Positions 10,710 through 17,752 of a stretch of DNA of 20,725 nt are shown here, piece by piece. Each line of letters begins with the position of its first letter. Within the stretch, counting starts at the first letter, position 1. The notes under the pieces are model-generated. The model did no database searches, was not told the origin of the DNA, and saw only the letters and a program-made list of their open reading frames with translations. The position numbers and the translations under genes were made by a program. This DNA comes from a virus: positions 1-20,725 of the IMG/VR virus record IMGVR_UViG_3300025769_001066; one strand, written 5' to 3'.

Positions 10710-13502
10710 TTATTTTATTTTTATTTTCTTTTCAATACTTCCATCACTATAAATATAAAAAAGCAAATTATTATTATTATTTTTTGCAGGTCTTCCTAAT
10801 AAATCTGTAATCATTATTAATTCTTTTTTATCATATCTGCTAAATAAAGGCCCAGACCAAGTTCCTGTACAATAATCATAAGTAGCTTGACATATTGTAT
10901 CCCATTCATTTTCACAACAGTAATCATCTACTTCTATTACCCAAGCGTAACATTCATCATTTAAAAAGAAAGGATTTCCAGATCCATTTATACACCAGGT
11001 TGCAGCATATAAACACCCTAGAGAGTCATGCCCGTGATTTATGTTTGCTAAAGGATTATAATTCCATGCGTTTAAATCCATACATCCCTGAACCACTTCA
11101 ATACACGAACCGTTATCAGTATTAGCTGTTGAATCATAATTAAAAGCAGTACTATCCATACAACCATAAACATAAGAAATGCAATTAAAATCTTCTGTAT
11201 TAGCTTCTGGGTTAAAGTTAAGCATTGAGGGGTCAGTACAACCGTAAATATAAGGAATACAAGAATTATTATCAGCATTTGCTAAAGGGTTATAATTAAA
11301 CATTGTGCTGTCTATACAGCCGTAAACAAATGGTATGCAAGACCCATTGTCTATATTTGCTAATTGATTATAATTAAACATCGTAGGGTCTGTACAGCCA
11401 TATACTATATCTATGCAGCTATTATCTTCTACATTAGCCAACGGGTCATAGTTAAATGCATTAGGATCCATACAGCCATAAACAACACCTATGCAACTAC
11501 CGTCATCAGTGTTAGCGTCAGGGTTATAATTAATAGCTATACTACTAGTGCAGCCAGTTACAACAGGTATGCAATTACCAGCTGTATTAGCACTTGCATT
11601 ATAATTAAATGCTAAAGGATTCATACAACCTACAACTACTGCTATGCAACCACCATTATCTACGTTAGCAGAAACATCGTAATTAAAAGCATTTATGTCT
11701 GTACAACCAAACACCGCTAAGTTAACACAACTAGTGTCATCTATATCAGCGGTATAACCTTGCGTGTAATATTCTAAATAAGCTGGAGATGTACAACCAG
11801 GACTGTAATAACACGTGTCAGAAGTATTAGCTGTATCACTATAATTATAAGCTGTAGCATCTAAACAACCAACTATTACATCTATACACTCGTTACCACA
11901 GTAAGGTAAAGCAGCGTGAATATCTTCTGGATTTTTAAAATCTCTTAATTTGTTTTCGTTTGGACCAGGCCAAGGGTTATTACCTTCATAAAGTATAACA
12001 CCATAATTGTTTTCTAGTTTAAATGAATTTTGTATCGTCTGTATATCTAACTGTTGAGGATTTTGCTGAGGAGTTGGTACCTCAAAGTAATACACGTAAA
12101 CTTCTTTGTAAGCGCTTAAAGATAAATTAAATGTATCAGAATAAATACCTATTGAATCAATTTTAAATTGCCACAAAGAATCACCTTGTCTTACACCTAA
12201 CCAACAATTACCCCATGAATCACCACCTGCGTCATATAATATTAAATTATAATCACAAGGAGTTGTTAGTTCCATTTTATCAGCCAAAGGATCGTAGTTA
12301 AAAGCCAGAGGATCTGTGCAGCCGTAAGTAGCTAAATTGGTACACGACCCATCATCTGTGTTAGCAAACTCATTATACTCTACATAGTTGTCATCCATAC
12401 AACCAAGTATTGGTGTATTACCATCACAAACACCAGCGACATAAGGAGTTGACGATGCGCTAAACCCAAAGTTAGGTGGGTTTAAATTAAATATAGTATC
12501 AAGACAATCTGTATTAGTAACTAAACAACTACCAACAACCGCGCCCCCTCCAATACCATCACCGTAAGTATCATTAATAGTAAAGACTATAGTATCTCCA
12601 ATAGGTACACATACTTCTGTATATACAGTTTGCCCAACTTGTGTGTAGTCATAAGTTCCAGATGGTATAGACTGTATAATGTTACCGTTAGCTTTTATTT
12701 CCCAATAAGTTTCAGCAGGCCAATTATCTAGTAATATAGCTATTTCAATTAATGATTGATTTACATTACAAGCAACCTCCATTACACATGTACCGTTATC
12801 TATATTAGCCCATGGGTTATAATTTTCAGCTAATGAATCCATACAACCAAGAACATAAATACAACTACCATTACTAACAGTCGCTAAAGGATTATAATTT
12901 GGAGCTACAGAATCAGTACAGCCAAAAACAACAGCAAAAGCATCACTAACTTTTACATCATCAATACATATATCACTAGTATATAGAGAACCAGTGTTAC
13001 CTACAAAAGCTATTTTAAAGTCATGTTGTAAGTTTAGACTATCTAATGGGTAATAAGCAAAATGCCAAGGCATACCTTGATCACCATCGTAAGCGCCTAT
13101 AAATATATAATTACCCATTACATCTATAGCTGCTATTTCTAGCTCACCCATTTCAGGACCAAACATATGGTACCAAAAAGATAACACTTTACCAGGAGTA
13201 GATGATACATCAAAAATAGGAGTGTAGCTTATAAATTGTTTATTAGGATAATTAGGATGAGATGCTTCTACATAAAAATAAGTACCACTACCTGTAGTGT
13301 GATCTCCAGTAGGTCCAGTGTTAAACGAAGAGGTTGGTCCTTGATTTAAAAGCCAGTCTCCATCATCATTTGGGTCTTGCTCTAAAGGAATATTACCTTC
13401 AAAATTATTAGCCCAAGGAAAAGTATTTACCTGCGAACAACACTCTTTAGGCGCGCCACAAGAAACTATTATTAATGCTAATAGTAATATTATTCTTATC
13501 AT
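10710..13502 (-). CDS. Large exported protein: signal peptide, MAM-like domain, GCTD repeats, T9SS-type sorting domain
   Basis: A 930-aa protein. Residues 1-16 are hydrophobic (MIRIILLLALIIVSC), with a possible lipobox IVSC at C15. Residues ~28-190 resemble a MAM-type adhesion domain (WANNFEGN...DDGDWLLNQGPT...DICIDDVKVSD). Fifteen GCTD...NYNP-A-N-D-GSC units each hold a Cys pair: two at 192-240, two at 366-417, one at 543-565, one divergent at 568-594, and nine in tandem at 597-830. Two inserted beta-rich domains lie at ~245-362 and ~418-542. Residues ~836-878 form a Cys-rich knot (DDYCCENEWDTICQATYDYC). Residues 888-930 (LIMITDLLGRP...LFYIYSDGSIEKKIKIK) resemble a type A T9SS C-terminal sorting domain. 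Predicted fate: export by Sec, then across the outer membrane by host T9SS. A lipoprotein anchor and a T9SS signal together would be unusual. Start overlaps the 56-aa gene by ATGA. Confidence 0.85.
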   Translation of the reverse strand: MIRIILLLALIIVSCGAPKECCSQVNTFPWANNFEGNIPLEQDPNDDGDWLLNQGPTSSFNTGPTGDHTTGSGTYFYVEASHPNYPNKQFISYTPIFDVSSTPGKVLSFWYHMFGPEMGELEIAAIDVMGNYIFIGAYDGDQGMPWHFAYYPLDSLNLQHDFKIAFVGNTGSLYTSDICIDDVKVSDAFAVVFGCTDSVAPNYNPLATVSNGSCIYVLGCMDSLAENYNPWANIDNGTCVMEVACNVNQSLIEIAILLDNWPAETYWEIKANGNIIQSIPSGTYDYTQVGQTVYTEVCVPIGDTIVFTINDTYGDGIGGGAVVGSCLVTNTDCLDTIFNLNPPNFGFSASSTPYVAGVCDGNTPILGCMDDNYVEYNEFANTDDGSCTNLATYGCTDPLAFNYDPLADKMELTTPCDYNLILYDAGGDSWGNCWLGVRQGDSLWQFKIDSIGIYSDTFNLSLSAYKEVYVYYFEVPTPQQNPQQLDIQTIQNSFKLENNYGVILYEGNNPWPGPNENKLRDFKNPEDIHAALPYCGNECIDVIVGCLDATAYNYSDTANTSDTCYYSPGCTSPAYLEYYTQGYTADIDDTSCVNLAVFGCTDINAFNYDVSANVDNGGCIAVVVGCMNPLAFNYNASANTAGNCIPVVTGCTSSIAINYNPDANTDDGSCIGVVYGCMDPNAFNYDPLANVEDNSCIDIVYGCTDPTMFNYNQLANIDNGSCIPFVYGCIDSTMFNYNPLANADNNSCIPYIYGCTDPSMLNFNPEANTEDFNCISYVYGCMDSTAFNYDSTANTDNGSCIEVVQGCMDLNAWNYNPLANINHGHDSLGCLYAATWCINGSGNPFFLNDECYAWVIEVDDYCCENEWDTICQATYDYCTGTWSGPLFSRYDKKELIMITDLLGRPAKNNNNNLLFYIYSDGSIEKKIKIK
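11013..11714 (-). repeat. Nine tandem ~75-78-bp GCTD repeats
   Basis: This part of the 930-aa gene encodes nine back-to-back units of ~24-26 residues with consensus (V)YGC-(T/M)-D-x-x-A/M-F-N-Y-N/D-P-x-A-N-x-D-N/D-G-S-C-I. Units differ at the nucleotide level, so the array is old or diversifying rather than freshly amplified. The last unit carries a six-residue insertion (NHGHDSLGC). Each unit probably closes a disulfide loop, giving a rigid rod outside the cell. Confidence 0.85.
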
Positions 13503-13669
13503 ATTTCAAATCCAAAATTTAAAAGTATAATTCTTGCTCTTTTTTTAGAACATCCTTCTGTACAAAATAAACATAGTTTTAGCTCTAATAAAGTTAAAGT
13601 TCCTAACCTTAAAGTTATTTCGTATTTTTCTTTTTTATTACCTTTTTTCCAACTGTTTATTAAATTCAT
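13499..13669 (-). CDS. Small Cys-containing basic protein (56 aa)
   Basis: A 56-codon frame filling most of the gap between the 930-aa gene and the nuclease gene. The stop overlaps the start of the 930-aa gene by ATGA, the main reason to accept it. The product MNLINSWKKGNKKEKYEITLRLGTLTLLELKLCLFCTEGCSKKRARIILLNFGFEI is Lys-rich, with C33-x2-C36-x3-C40 between two hydrophobic stretches. The Cys cluster could bind a metal or be a redox site. No homologue recognised. Translational coupling would link it to the large secreted protein. Confidence 0.55.
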   Translation of the reverse strand: MNLINSWKKGNKKEKYEITLRLGTLTLLELKLCLFCTEGCSKKRARIILLNFGFEI

Positions 13670-13674
13670 AATTT

Positions 13675-14037
13675 TTATCTTTTTCCGCCATGATATTCTA
13701 CAGCATGACCATCTTTAATTAATTGTTCGTTTATACAACATTCTCCTTTTTCGGTTTCTATATGAAGAGTTCCTAAAACCCTTCCATATTTTCCTACACT
13801 TTGACTTTCTAATATAAAAAAATTATTTTTATTTGTTTCATTAATCATTACTATTAATGCGTCTTTTGCAGCAAGACCTCTAGCCTTTTCTTCTAAATCT
13901 CTAGTTCTAGACTCAGGGGTATTAATTCCAGCTAATCTAATTCTTTTACGAACTATAACATCAAACCCTAAATCTATTTCAGCATCTAATGTGTCACCGT
14001 CTACTACTCTATCTAATTTTGCTTTATATGTATACAT
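13675..14037 (-). CDS. Staphylococcal nuclease (SNase)-like protein
   Basis: A 120-aa protein covering the SNase OB-fold core. RVVDGDTLDAEI (10-21) gives D13 and D15, equivalent to D19/D21 of micrococcal nuclease. RIRLAGINTPES (32-43) gives R34, T40 and E42, equivalent to R35, T41 and E43. KYGRVLGTL (83-91) gives R86, equivalent to R87. So both catalytic Arg and the Glu are present, but the Ca2+ ligand D40 is replaced by N39. SNase homologues cleave single- and double-stranded DNA or RNA. No signal peptide is seen, so it may act inside the cell or be packaged. Its start shares a base with the stop of the thioredoxin-like gene (TAATG). Confidence 0.87.
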   Translation of the reverse strand: MYTYKAKLDRVVDGDTLDAEIDLGFDVIVRKRIRLAGINTPESRTRDLEEKARGLAAKDALIVMINETNKNNFFILESQSVGKYGRVLGTLHIETEKGECCINEQLIKDGHAVEYHGGKR

Positions 14038-14399
14038 TAAAAATCACTCATTAATATGTTATCAATCTCTTCTTGAACTTCTTTTTTTGTTGCAACCATT
14101 TTAAAACTAAGATCAGCCTGAAATCTAGCAACCTCAACATCATCTTTAAATATTATAATAGTAGGTATAACAGCTATTTTATTTTTTTTAGCTAATTTTG
14201 GTTCTTTAGCTATATCTATATAAGATATTGTTTTAACATCTGTTAAATCATGCACCCAGCCTACCTCATTATTTTTATTCCACTCTGCATTATATTGCGC
14301 TATTTGTATTTGTCCAAAGGCTGTGCTAGACAATAAAACAAAAAGTATAATACCAAAATACACAACATATAATCTCCAACTAACATCTACTTTATCCAT
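14037..14399 (-). CDS. Exported thioredoxin-fold protein lacking the CxxC motif
   Basis: A 120-aa protein. Residues ~10-30 (LYVVYFGIILFVLLSSTAFGQ) are a signal peptide or anchor with a likely cleavage before Q30, a site type common in Bacteroidetes. The remainder follows a thioredoxin fold: QIAQYNAEWNKNN (32-44) is where AEWCxxC is expected, but no Cys is present; YIDIAKEPKLAKKNKIAVIPTIIIFKDDVEVARF (60-93) holds the central beta-alpha-beta unit with the cis-Pro motif (IPT, P79). Without the Cys pair it cannot do disulfide exchange, so a binding or structural role is more likely. It lies between a TM/coiled-coil gene and the SNase gene, with one-base TAATG overlaps on both sides. Confidence 0.75.
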   Translation of the reverse strand: MDKVDVSWRLYVVYFGIILFVLLSSTAFGQIQIAQYNAEWNKNNEVGWVHDLTDVKTISYIDIAKEPKLAKKNKIAVIPTIIIFKDDVEVARFQADLSFKMVATKKEVQEEIDNILMSDF

Positions 14400-14680
14400 T
14401 ATCTATTATACAATTTATCTTCAATTTTTTCAAGAGTCTTTTTTATTTCCTCTACATCTGACTGTGTTGTCATAATAGTATTACGTATCATTTGATCTTT
14501 CATGTCAAACTCCATTCTTGTTACGTCTGGAGGTAAAGGTTCTGGCAACTGCTTAGCCTCTTCTATATCGGCTTGTAAGGCAAACCACATTCCTATTATA
14601 GTTGCCATTGCAAAACCTATAGCAATTAATGTTTTAATGCTTACCTGAAACCCTGTGTCTTCATTTAATTCTTTAGCCAT
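14399..14680 (-). CDS. Single-pass membrane protein with coiled-coil tail
   Basis: A 93-aa protein. Residues ~15-36 (IKTLIAIGFAMATIIGMWFALQ) form a TM helix, followed by a Pro-rich hinge (QLPEPLPPD, 44-52) and a probable coiled-coil at 55-92 (RMEFDMKDQMIRNTIMTTQSDVEEIKKTLEKIEDKLYNR). The helix-hinge-coil layout is spanin- or holin-accessory-like, but no family is certain. It is coupled through one-base TAATG overlaps to the XhlA-like gene upstream and the thioredoxin-like gene downstream. Confidence 0.68.
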   Translation of the reverse strand: MAKELNEDTGFQVSIKTLIAIGFAMATIIGMWFALQADIEEAKQLPEPLPPDVTRMEFDMKDQMIRNTIMTTQSDVEEIKKTLEKIEDKLYNR

Positions 14681-14886
14681 TATTTAAACATCATTTTTGT
14701 AACTATACCTATTATAGAAGTAAAAAATATTCCAAGCCAGATTCTTGCAGATTTTCTAAAAGAAGTATTAACATTAATACGAGCAATTACACCATCATCA
14801 GGATCAAGAAGACGTTTTTTTATTTCTCTTACGTCTTTCTTAAGCTCAACTAATTCTTCGTGTAATTGTTCGTTAGTTCTCTCCAT
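14680..14886 (-). CDS. XhlA-like coiled-coil/TM protein
   Basis: A 68-aa protein. Residues 5-28 are a charged amphipathic helix with heptad spacing (NEQLHEELVELKKDVREIKKRLLD), followed by a linker and one C-terminal TM helix at ~49-66 (IWLGIFFTSIIGIVTKMM). Size and layout match haemolysin XhlA-type proteins, which work with holins in phage lysis. Distinguishing it from other tail-anchored phage proteins needs profile comparison. It opens a chain of TAATG-coupled genes ending at the SNase gene. Confidence 0.65.
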   Translation of the reverse strand: MERTNEQLHEELVELKKDVREIKKRLLDPDDGVIARINVNTSFRKSARIWLGIFFTSIIGIVTKMMFK

Positions 14887-14972
14887 TAGATTTTACATTT
14901 TCTTTTACAAGAATTTAAACATAATTTTCTAAAACTTATTTTATATACAAATTTACAAATTATTTTTTTCAT
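14886..14972 (-). CDS. Tiny cationic Cys-rich peptide (28 aa), tentative
   Basis: A 28-codon frame that exactly fills the space between the barrel gene (stop at 14974) and the XhlA-like gene, ending in a one-base TAATG overlap. The product MKKIICKFVYKISFRKLCLNSCKRKCKI has 4 Cys (6, 18, 22, 26) and about ten Lys/Arg. The perfect junction favours translation. Against it, the same DNA contains a promoter-like box (14948-14955), and AT-rich DNA yields such short frames by chance. Confidence 0.4.
   Translation of the reverse strand: MKKIICKFVYKISFRKLCLNSCKRKCKI
14948..14955 (-). promoter_or_regulatory. Candidate Bacteroidetes-type -7 box (TAAATTTG on minus strand)
   Basis: The minus strand reads TAAATTTGTATA, matching TAnnTTTG, 24 bp after the end of the barrel gene and ~60 bp before the XhlA-like start. 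It could launch the coupled lysis/secretion cassette. It overlaps the tentative 28-aa frame, so one of the two may be spurious, or the peptide may need a transcript starting further upstream. No clear -33 element. Confidence 0.33.
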
Positions 14973-14973
14973 T

Positions 14974-16089
14974 TTAAAATATAACATAATTAACTCCAAA
15001 TTTAAAATCATACCACTCTCTGTTCCAATACTTATTATATTTTGCTTCAAAAAAGTACCCTAAATGTTTATCTATTTTAACGCCAAATATTAATCCTGCT
15101 GAGTAGTCATACCACTGCTCTCCATTATTATAATTATGATAAGAAAACTCACTACCGTCATCATAATGATATGGTAGTAAATTACCCCAAGCATGCACCC
15201 ATTTGTTTTTACTATACTTATAATAATCAAACCCTATTATAATTGAGTGTTGTATTTGCTTTTTTAGCTCAAGCCTCTTCTTTTGTCTGTAGTCAGCAAT
15301 TACTTGCGGGACCACAACCTCCTTCCAAACTTCTGCGCTATTAGCAACTATGTTTCCGCTAGGGTCTTTATACTCACTATTTGCTACGTCTATGGTATAC
15401 CCTTCCTGTATCGCTAAGTAAGTGTAATGCAAATTTCCATTATCCAAGATCCATTCTTCTAGCGGATTATATCCATAAGGCTCTGCTAATCTATGAGCAA
15501 GCCCTATACTAAATGCCAAGTCAGCATTTTTTTTCATTCTATATCTTTCTGATAATTCAAAGTACTCTATATCAGCAAAACCATCTTTTAAATATTCTAC
15601 TTTTGCCGCAAAATGATCTACACATAAAGGCCCATCACAATCATCATCAGAACTATATCTAATAAAATGATGCTGGTCTATATAGTCTACACCTTGCTGT
15701 CTTGCATAATCTATCTCAAATAAATACTCAAATCCTTGCACCTTTCCTACAGTAGCAGCATCTGTATAATTAGACTCTGTACCATCATAAAAAGTATTTG
15801 CTCTATTTTCATATCCAAATCTAGCAATTTTTCTAATACCCATTGTAAAAGAGTAATCGTATGGTGTTACTATTAAATTTTCTTGTAACTGTCCAGAAGT
15901 AACAGAAAAAGTTTTTACATCTGATACAGAAGTCCCTCCATTTACAGCTCCATAAATAGTAGAAAATTTTAAATGTTTTTTGAAATTCTTTTTTAAATCT
16001 ATATCTTTTATATAGTCTAAATAATTAATTTGACCTTTTGTAAAAAAAGAAAAAAACATACATAACATTAAAATTAGATTATATTTCAT
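14974..16089 (-). CDS. Outer-membrane beta-barrel-like protein with signal peptide
   Basis: Start taken at the ATG at 16089 because it gives a normal signal peptide (MKYNLILMLCMFFSFFTKGQ, cleavage probably before Q20); an ATG at 16113 would add 8 polar residues and overlap the LamG gene by 14 bp. The mature ~350 residues are rich in aromatic, alternating strands (HHFIRYSS, FAAKVEYLKDGFADIEYFELSERY, HSIIIGFDYYKYSKNKWVHAWGNLLPYHYDD, WYDYSAGLIFGVK, REWYDFKFGVNYVIF). The protein ends in Phe after an amphipathic strand, as expected of a BAM-recognised beta-signal. It should reach the outer membrane of the infected cell or associate with the virion. No enzymatic motif. Phage-encoded barrels can mask receptors, but that is inference here. 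Confidence 0.75.
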   Translation of the reverse strand: MKYNLILMLCMFFSFFTKGQINYLDYIKDIDLKKNFKKHLKFSTIYGAVNGGTSVSDVKTFSVTSGQLQENLIVTPYDYSFTMGIRKIARFGYENRANTFYDGTESNYTDAATVGKVQGFEYLFEIDYARQQGVDYIDQHHFIRYSSDDDCDGPLCVDHFAAKVEYLKDGFADIEYFELSERYRMKKNADLAFSIGLAHRLAEPYGYNPLEEWILDNGNLHYTYLAIQEGYTIDVANSEYKDPSGNIVANSAEVWKEVVVPQVIADYRQKKRLELKKQIQHSIIIGFDYYKYSKNKWVHAWGNLLPYHYDDGSEFSYHNYNNGEQWYDYSAGLIFGVKIDKHLGYFFEAKYNKYWNREWYDFKFGVNYVIF

Positions 16090-16099
16090 TTTATTATTT

Positions 16100-17071
16100 T
16101 TATGCATAGCCACCCCCTAATGTTGTTACATCTAAAGATGGAACTAATGCGTTAAGAGTCATAGACTGACCTAAAGTAATATCAAAGTTTCCAGTATGAG
16201 CAGGCCATGATGTACCGCTTAAATCTTGTGCTCTGTAATATCCACATATATCACTAGGATGCATAGTAGACATATCTATAGGTTTATGATAATTATATAA
16301 AGTATCAATTTCTGTTGTAGTTAACTCTCTATTCCATTGACATATATCTCCTAGGTGTCCTCCTAAATACTCTGAACCTACAGAAGTTTTTGGGTTATTT
16401 GCAGCGTTAAAAGTTCCAGTACATCCTACTAGAGAGTCTACAGCATCGTCTTTATATTTAATATACCACTTATTATTTCCAGTAGGATTGTTTCCAGTTG
16501 GCGCTGGTGCTGTTTTTTTGCTATCCGAATCTTCTGGATTTGAACCAAATGCCGATCCAATAGTAAATCCTAAACTTCTACCTCCGTCTACATACATTTG
16601 TAGAACTCTGTTTCCATCCCATGTTCCTACTACAAAATGCCATCCATCTGATTTATACAAAGGTTTATTAAGTTGAGTACCTACCTGAAGTCTCATCATA
16701 CTAAAGTCTGAAGTTACTTGTTGGTTAGTGAAATTTCCAGCCCCGTCTTGTAATCTTAAATCAAAAGCAAACCTTTTTGATTGATATGACAAAGAAAACC
16801 CTCCTTGTATTTTACATCCAAACAGTTTTTGCACAGCAGTTGTATTATATATACCAGCTCCATCACTTTCATCGTCAGTTAACTTAACCCAAGCAGCTAA
16901 TGTTAATCCATTTTCATCTACTGGTTTCATAGTTCCATTAGCAGGAGTAAGGCTTTCTAACCCAAAACGCCCAAAATCATCAACACCATCAAACAATATA
17001 GATCCGCCCATGCTATAGGCTGGCTCTATAAAATCTACTTTAGTTGCGCTTAATCCTGTTCCTAGTGCCAT
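16100..17071 (-). CDS. LamG/concanavalin A-like domain protein (probable virion adhesin)
   Basis: A 323-aa protein. GGSILFDGVDDFGRFG (22-37) and LTLAAWVKL (56-64) start a LamG-type jelly roll; DGWHFVVGTWDGNRVLQMYVDGG (142-164) is the characteristic W...V-x-x-T-W-D...YVDG block; YLGGHLGDICQWNRELTTTEIDTLYN (235-260) is the closing strand plus 'xWNxxLsxxEI' helix. Residues 175-200 are an Asn/Pro/Thr-rich insert. LamG domains bind carbohydrates or proteins; in phages they occur on tail tips and fibres. No signal peptide. It follows the 86-aa gene by one base and precedes the barrel gene. Confidence 0.82.
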   Translation of the reverse strand: MALGTGLSATKVDFIEPAYSMGGSILFDGVDDFGRFGLESLTPANGTMKPVDENGLTLAAWVKLTDDESDGAGIYNTTAVQKLFGCKIQGGFSLSYQSKRFAFDLRLQDGAGNFTNQQVTSDFSMMRLQVGTQLNKPLYKSDGWHFVVGTWDGNRVLQMYVDGGRSLGFTIGSAFGSNPEDSDSKKTAPAPTGNNPTGNNKWYIKYKDDAVDSLVGCTGTFNAANNPKTSVGSEYLGGHLGDICQWNRELTTTEIDTLYNYHKPIDMSTMHPSDICGYYRAQDLSGTSWPAHTGNFDITLGQSMTLNALVPSLDVTTLGGGYA

Positions 17072-17072
17072 A

Positions 17073-17333
17073 TTATTCGTCTTCGTCTATTGGTGGAGGT
17101 ATATACCATATACCATTAACATTATCTAATATTTCTTTAATTTCATAATGAGTGTACTTTTCTTTATCTTTTAAAAAACCAGGAGTGTTGCCCTCAAATT
17201 TTACTATAAAATAATCTTTATCTCTACTATACCTTAAAGAGCTAACAGAAGATTCTATTATTTCATCAAAATTAATATTATCAATATCAGAAGATTCTAA
17301 TATAATATATTCTCTATCTGGATACTCAGCCAT
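17073..17333 (-). CDS. Small protein paralogous to the 82-aa protein at 17496-17744
   Basis: An 86-aa acidic protein. YIILESSDIDNINFDEI...SLRYSRDKDYFIVKFEGNTPGFLKDKEKYTHYEIKEIL aligns with the 82-aa neighbour over most of its length; the shared core is V/I-x-x-G-x-x-P-x-F-L-x-x-K-x-x-Y-T-H-x-E-I. Immediately upstream of the larger LamG gene (one-base gap), so it may be its chaperone, connector or partner. It ends in an acidic Pro-rich tail (IPPPIDEDE) absent from the paralogue. Function unknown. Confidence 0.68.
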   Translation of the reverse strand: MAEYPDREYIILESSDIDNINFDEIIESSVSSLRYSRDKDYFIVKFEGNTPGFLKDKEKYTHYEIKEILDNVNGIWYIPPPIDEDE

Positions 17334-17488
17334 TATTTCCAGTTTTTTAAATTTAAAACATACTTCCAGGTAAGCCTAGGTATTCTTACTTTATAATAAT
17401 ATTCACATTCACAATTTTTTGAATACTTTGGGTTTGGATTTTTTTTAATCCTTTCGCTTTTAGTTACTAATTTTTGTATAAATCCCAT
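17333..17488 (-). CDS. Small basic protein (51 aa) between two paralogous genes
   Basis: A 51-codon frame filling the gap between the two ~85-aa paralogues, ending in a one-base TAATG overlap with the downstream one. The product MGFIQKLVTKSERIKKNPNPKYSKNCECEYYYKVRIPRLTWKYVLNLKNWK is basic and aromatic-rich, with a C-x-C pair (C26, C28). The fit between neighbours (7 bp after the upstream stop) supports a real gene. No homologue recognised. Confidence 0.55.
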   Translation of the reverse strand: MGFIQKLVTKSERIKKNPNPKYSKNCECEYYYKVRIPRLTWKYVLNLKNWK

Positions 17489-17495
17489 ATCTTAT

Positions 17496-17744
17496 TTAAT
17501 ATAAATCTTCTATCCAATCTTCTTTAGCCATTTCTGCTAAAATTTCTTCATGAGTATACGTTGTTTTACCATTTAAAAAAGAAGGCTGGTCTCCGCTATA
17601 TCTAATTACAACCTTGCCGTCATCTAAACTAGTTCTTAGTGCGTTTGGATCTTTATAGTCTAGTTGAGAAAAATCTATAGTAGAGTTTTTATCTGTTACT
17701 TCTGTCTTGTTTAATATTACGTATGTTTTATTATTGTATTCCAT
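17496..17744 (-). CDS. Small protein paralogous to the 86-aa protein at 17073-17333
   Basis: An 82-aa acidic protein (MEYNNKTYVILNKTEVTDKNSTIDFSQLDYKDPNALRTSLDDGKVVIRYSGDQPSFLNGKTTYTHEEILAEMAKEDWIEDLY). It shares the GxxPxFLxxKxxYTHxEI core with the 86-aa protein and has the same length and strand order. It begins 8 bp after the smaller LamG gene. The two LamG genes and two paralogues form a mirrored LamG-small-small-LamG cluster, suggesting that each small protein serves one LamG protein. This is inference. Confidence 0.68.
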   Translation of the reverse strand: MEYNNKTYVILNKTEVTDKNSTIDFSQLDYKDPNALRTSLDDGKVVIRYSGDQPSFLNGKTTYTHEEILAEMAKEDWIEDLY

Positions 17745-17752
17745 AATTTATT

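Noticed and set aside
11072-11278. Antisense and alternate-frame open frames within the GCTD repeat region
   Set aside because: They arise from the repeat composition and lack independent start context; the 930-aa frame accounts for the region.
10710-13502. Considered whether the 930-aa gene is host chromosomal DNA, making the window a bacterial island
   Set aside because: It is joined without gaps to phage-type genes on both sides, with an ATGA overlap upstream and a holin-like gene two bases downstream, and has the same AT-rich style. A prophage remains possible, but no integrase or attachment site is seen.
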